Positions 62,401-64,000 of a stretch of DNA of 64,000 nucleotides are shown here, one piece after another. The number at the start of each line of letters is the position of its first letter. Positions within the stretch are counted from its first letter, which is position 1. Source of the stretch: Amylostereum areolatum (taxonomy: Eukaryota; Basidiomycota; Agaricomycetes; Russulales; Stereaceae); the NCBI GenBank assembly GCA_012932865.1, contig SAXG01000015.1:372001-436000 (forward strand), in the 5' to 3' direction. The notes under the pieces are model-generated. The model searched no databases and was not told the DNA's origin. It saw only the letters and a list, made by a program, of their open reading frames with translations. Made by a program: the position numbers and the translations under genes.

Positions 62401-63614
62401 TTTTGAACCTTTGCCTCTCCCATCATGTCCAACCCTCGTCCTCCGCGCGCACTACCCTGCCATCCCTGTTTCCGTCCCGTGGCCGTCGCTATCATCTCGG
62501 TGCTCAATGCGGACTGCTCCTCAATGCTTGCTCACGCGTCCAACAATGTTTTTCAGGTGCCAGCATGCACCTCCGGTTCCCAGTGAGTGCCCCCATTTGT
62601 CCCCTCCCGTGCCCTTGCCCGCATCTGCGCCCCCTCGCGCCCCCACCTGCCATGCCCACGCCACCCTCAATGTGCACTCACCCCCACTCAAACCTGCCCT
62701 TCGGGTGCCCACCCCCGCCTTCAACGCAATCCCACCCTCGCTTCAATGTGCGTTTCCGCACCGTGCACGCCCGCACGCCGTTTCCTCTCACGCGCGCCCT
62801 AGCCCCTCAAGCATACACCCCCGTCCATGTCCTCAATGTGCACGCACGCATCCCCACCCTCAACACACACACACACACACACACCCCTTGCCTTCTACGC
62901 GCACGCGCTCAACACCCATGTTTGATGCCCGCCCCCGCACCCCGCCCTCAATGTCCGACACCGCTAGACGTGAGCGACGGTGTCACCACATGCGATGCAC
63001 GTGTGTACGCCATAGTTCACGTGGTGAGTGTGCTGAGGCCTGCGTTGGGGGAAGAAGGTAGAACACAACAGCAGGTGTTTGGCGTGCTGGACAGGAGGAA
63101 GGGGTGGAGACGGACGGTGGTTGAGGAGCGGGAACGGGCGTATGCACGCACACCCGCAATGCACCAGACTGCACGCATGCACACCCGCCTGCACGCGCGT
63201 ACCTCGCCCACCCGAACGCATGCACACCTGCCCGCATCACGCCCACACACCCGCACACCCGCACCCTACAGTCACACCCACACCCGCAACGGGCGCGTGC
63301 GCACACCGTGCATGCCCGAATGCCCACTCGCAAGCCCGCACGCCCGTCCGCAACCTGCATGCCCGCCCCCGCCTGGGACTCCGTGTCCTGCCCGCGGTGC
63401 GCGCTCTCACCCTCACCCTCGCCTGTGCTCGTGCCTTCACCTGCGCTCCTCCGCACCCTCGCCCGTACCTCTCGCCCTCGCCCGCACCTCTCGCCCTCGC
63501 CCTTTCTAGCACACCCCGCCCTCTTCCTCGCCATCTCCCACCCTCACCTGCACCTACCGTCCACGTCCGTGCCGCCTCTTGCCCACCCACACCCTCCACC
63601 ATCTCGCGGAGTCG

Positions 63615-63656
63615 GGCGGGGATGTCATCACTCACGTGAGTGGTGTCATCCTCGCC
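63615..63656. repeat. Hairpin in element X copy c (GATGTCATCACTCAC stem)
   Basis: Arms of 21 bp without loop; a variant of the GATGCCATCA hairpins. Confidence 0.88.
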
Positions 63657-64000
63657 TGCTTGTGTCCGCTGCTTTGCCCCCGCCTTCGCGTCGCGCCCAC
63701 GGCTTCACGCCGTGCGAGCATTGTCGACATGGGTGAAGGGACCGGGGTGCAGAAAGGGCGGGGGCGGGGGCGGCCTGTATGAGAAGACTGGGTGGGGACA
63801 AGGGTGAAGGGGGGACAAGGGGGTGCGTGCATGTCGAGAAAAACTCAGCGGTTGCCGGGTGGTTGTCTGAGGAGAGCATCAACAGGAGTGAGATTTATAT
63901 AGTTCGAAAAAAAATTGACTGAGACTGTAGCCAAGAAGAACATAAGAATAGAAATGTTCCTGTGTAATCAAATGTCTGTGTTAAGACTGTATGAGATGAA

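Larger units (their letters stand above)
56733..64000 (+). mobile_element. Element X, copy c (runs off the window)
   Basis: It starts CTTGGTGGGGAGTGGGCC, carries a five-unit satellite, the spacer with TCACATGATCATG, the second MITE (57319-57783), a nested TIR element with gene fragments (57896-59388), a (TTTAA)n join, and a GC-rich core from 59500. The core is G-rich to 60200 and at 61440-61850, C-rich after 61990, with hairpins at 61924, 62192, 62231, 62334 and 63615. The AT-rich right end begins near 63850, matching 49390 onward. The block 60200-61440 is of ordinary complexity, holds no gene I recognise and has no counterpart in copies a and b. Confidence 0.7.

Overview
The window is nuclear DNA of a filamentous basidiomycete fungus, most likely an agaricomycete. 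Genes are compact and carry many 45-60 bp GT-AG introns. Orthologues of ERG3, RAE1/Gle2, a LAMMER kinase, a MYST acetyltransferase, a TRAP-alpha/IRC22-like protein and a pepsin-like protease are present, together with Ty3/Gypsy chromoviruses, pogo-like and KDZ transposase remnants. I do not name a species.

1-20 kb is gene-dense and housekeeping: an IRC22/TRAP-alpha-like ER protein, a complex I 12 kDa subunit, a peroxisomal enoyl-CoA isomerase ending in SKL, a tandem-PHD MYST histone acetyltransferase, a LAMMER kinase, a secreted aspartic protease, sterol C5-desaturase and RAE1. Tracking reading phase across every intron shows eight single surplus bases (never a missing one) in five of these eight genes, which looks like a systematic sequencing or assembly artefact.

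20-64 kb is a nest of repeats. A pogo-like transposase is cut into an N-terminal part (about 21.3-22.0 kb) and a C-terminal part (49.8-50.7 kb). Between them lie a complete Ty3/Gypsy element (23661-31397, 5-bp target duplication ATGAG), three or four copies of a large repeat that I call element X, and a small island (39.6-45.4 kb) with three unrecognised intron-bearing or long-ORF genes and a KDZ transposase fragment. Two more 5'-truncated Gypsy copies follow at 50.9-53.2 and 54.5-56.7 kb on the minus strand.

Element X is the most interesting find. It appears at 32054-33095 (+, partial), 33736-38974 (-, end to end), 46340-49781 (+, 5'-truncated) and 56733-64000 (+, runs off the window). The shared layout is: a fixed end beginning CTTGGTGGGG; an array of palindromic ~32-bp satellite units; an AT-rich spacer; a 3-4.5 kb GC-rich core that is G-rich first and C-rich later on the same strand; a cluster of long hairpins at or after that switch, many sharing the outer stem ATGACG..TTTTCGG with different inner arms; and an AT-rich end closing with a small hairpin and GTAA. 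I see no terminal inverted repeats and no transposase. One copy contains a nested TIR element with intron-bearing fragments of host genes (an alpha/beta hydrolase and an unknown C-terminus).
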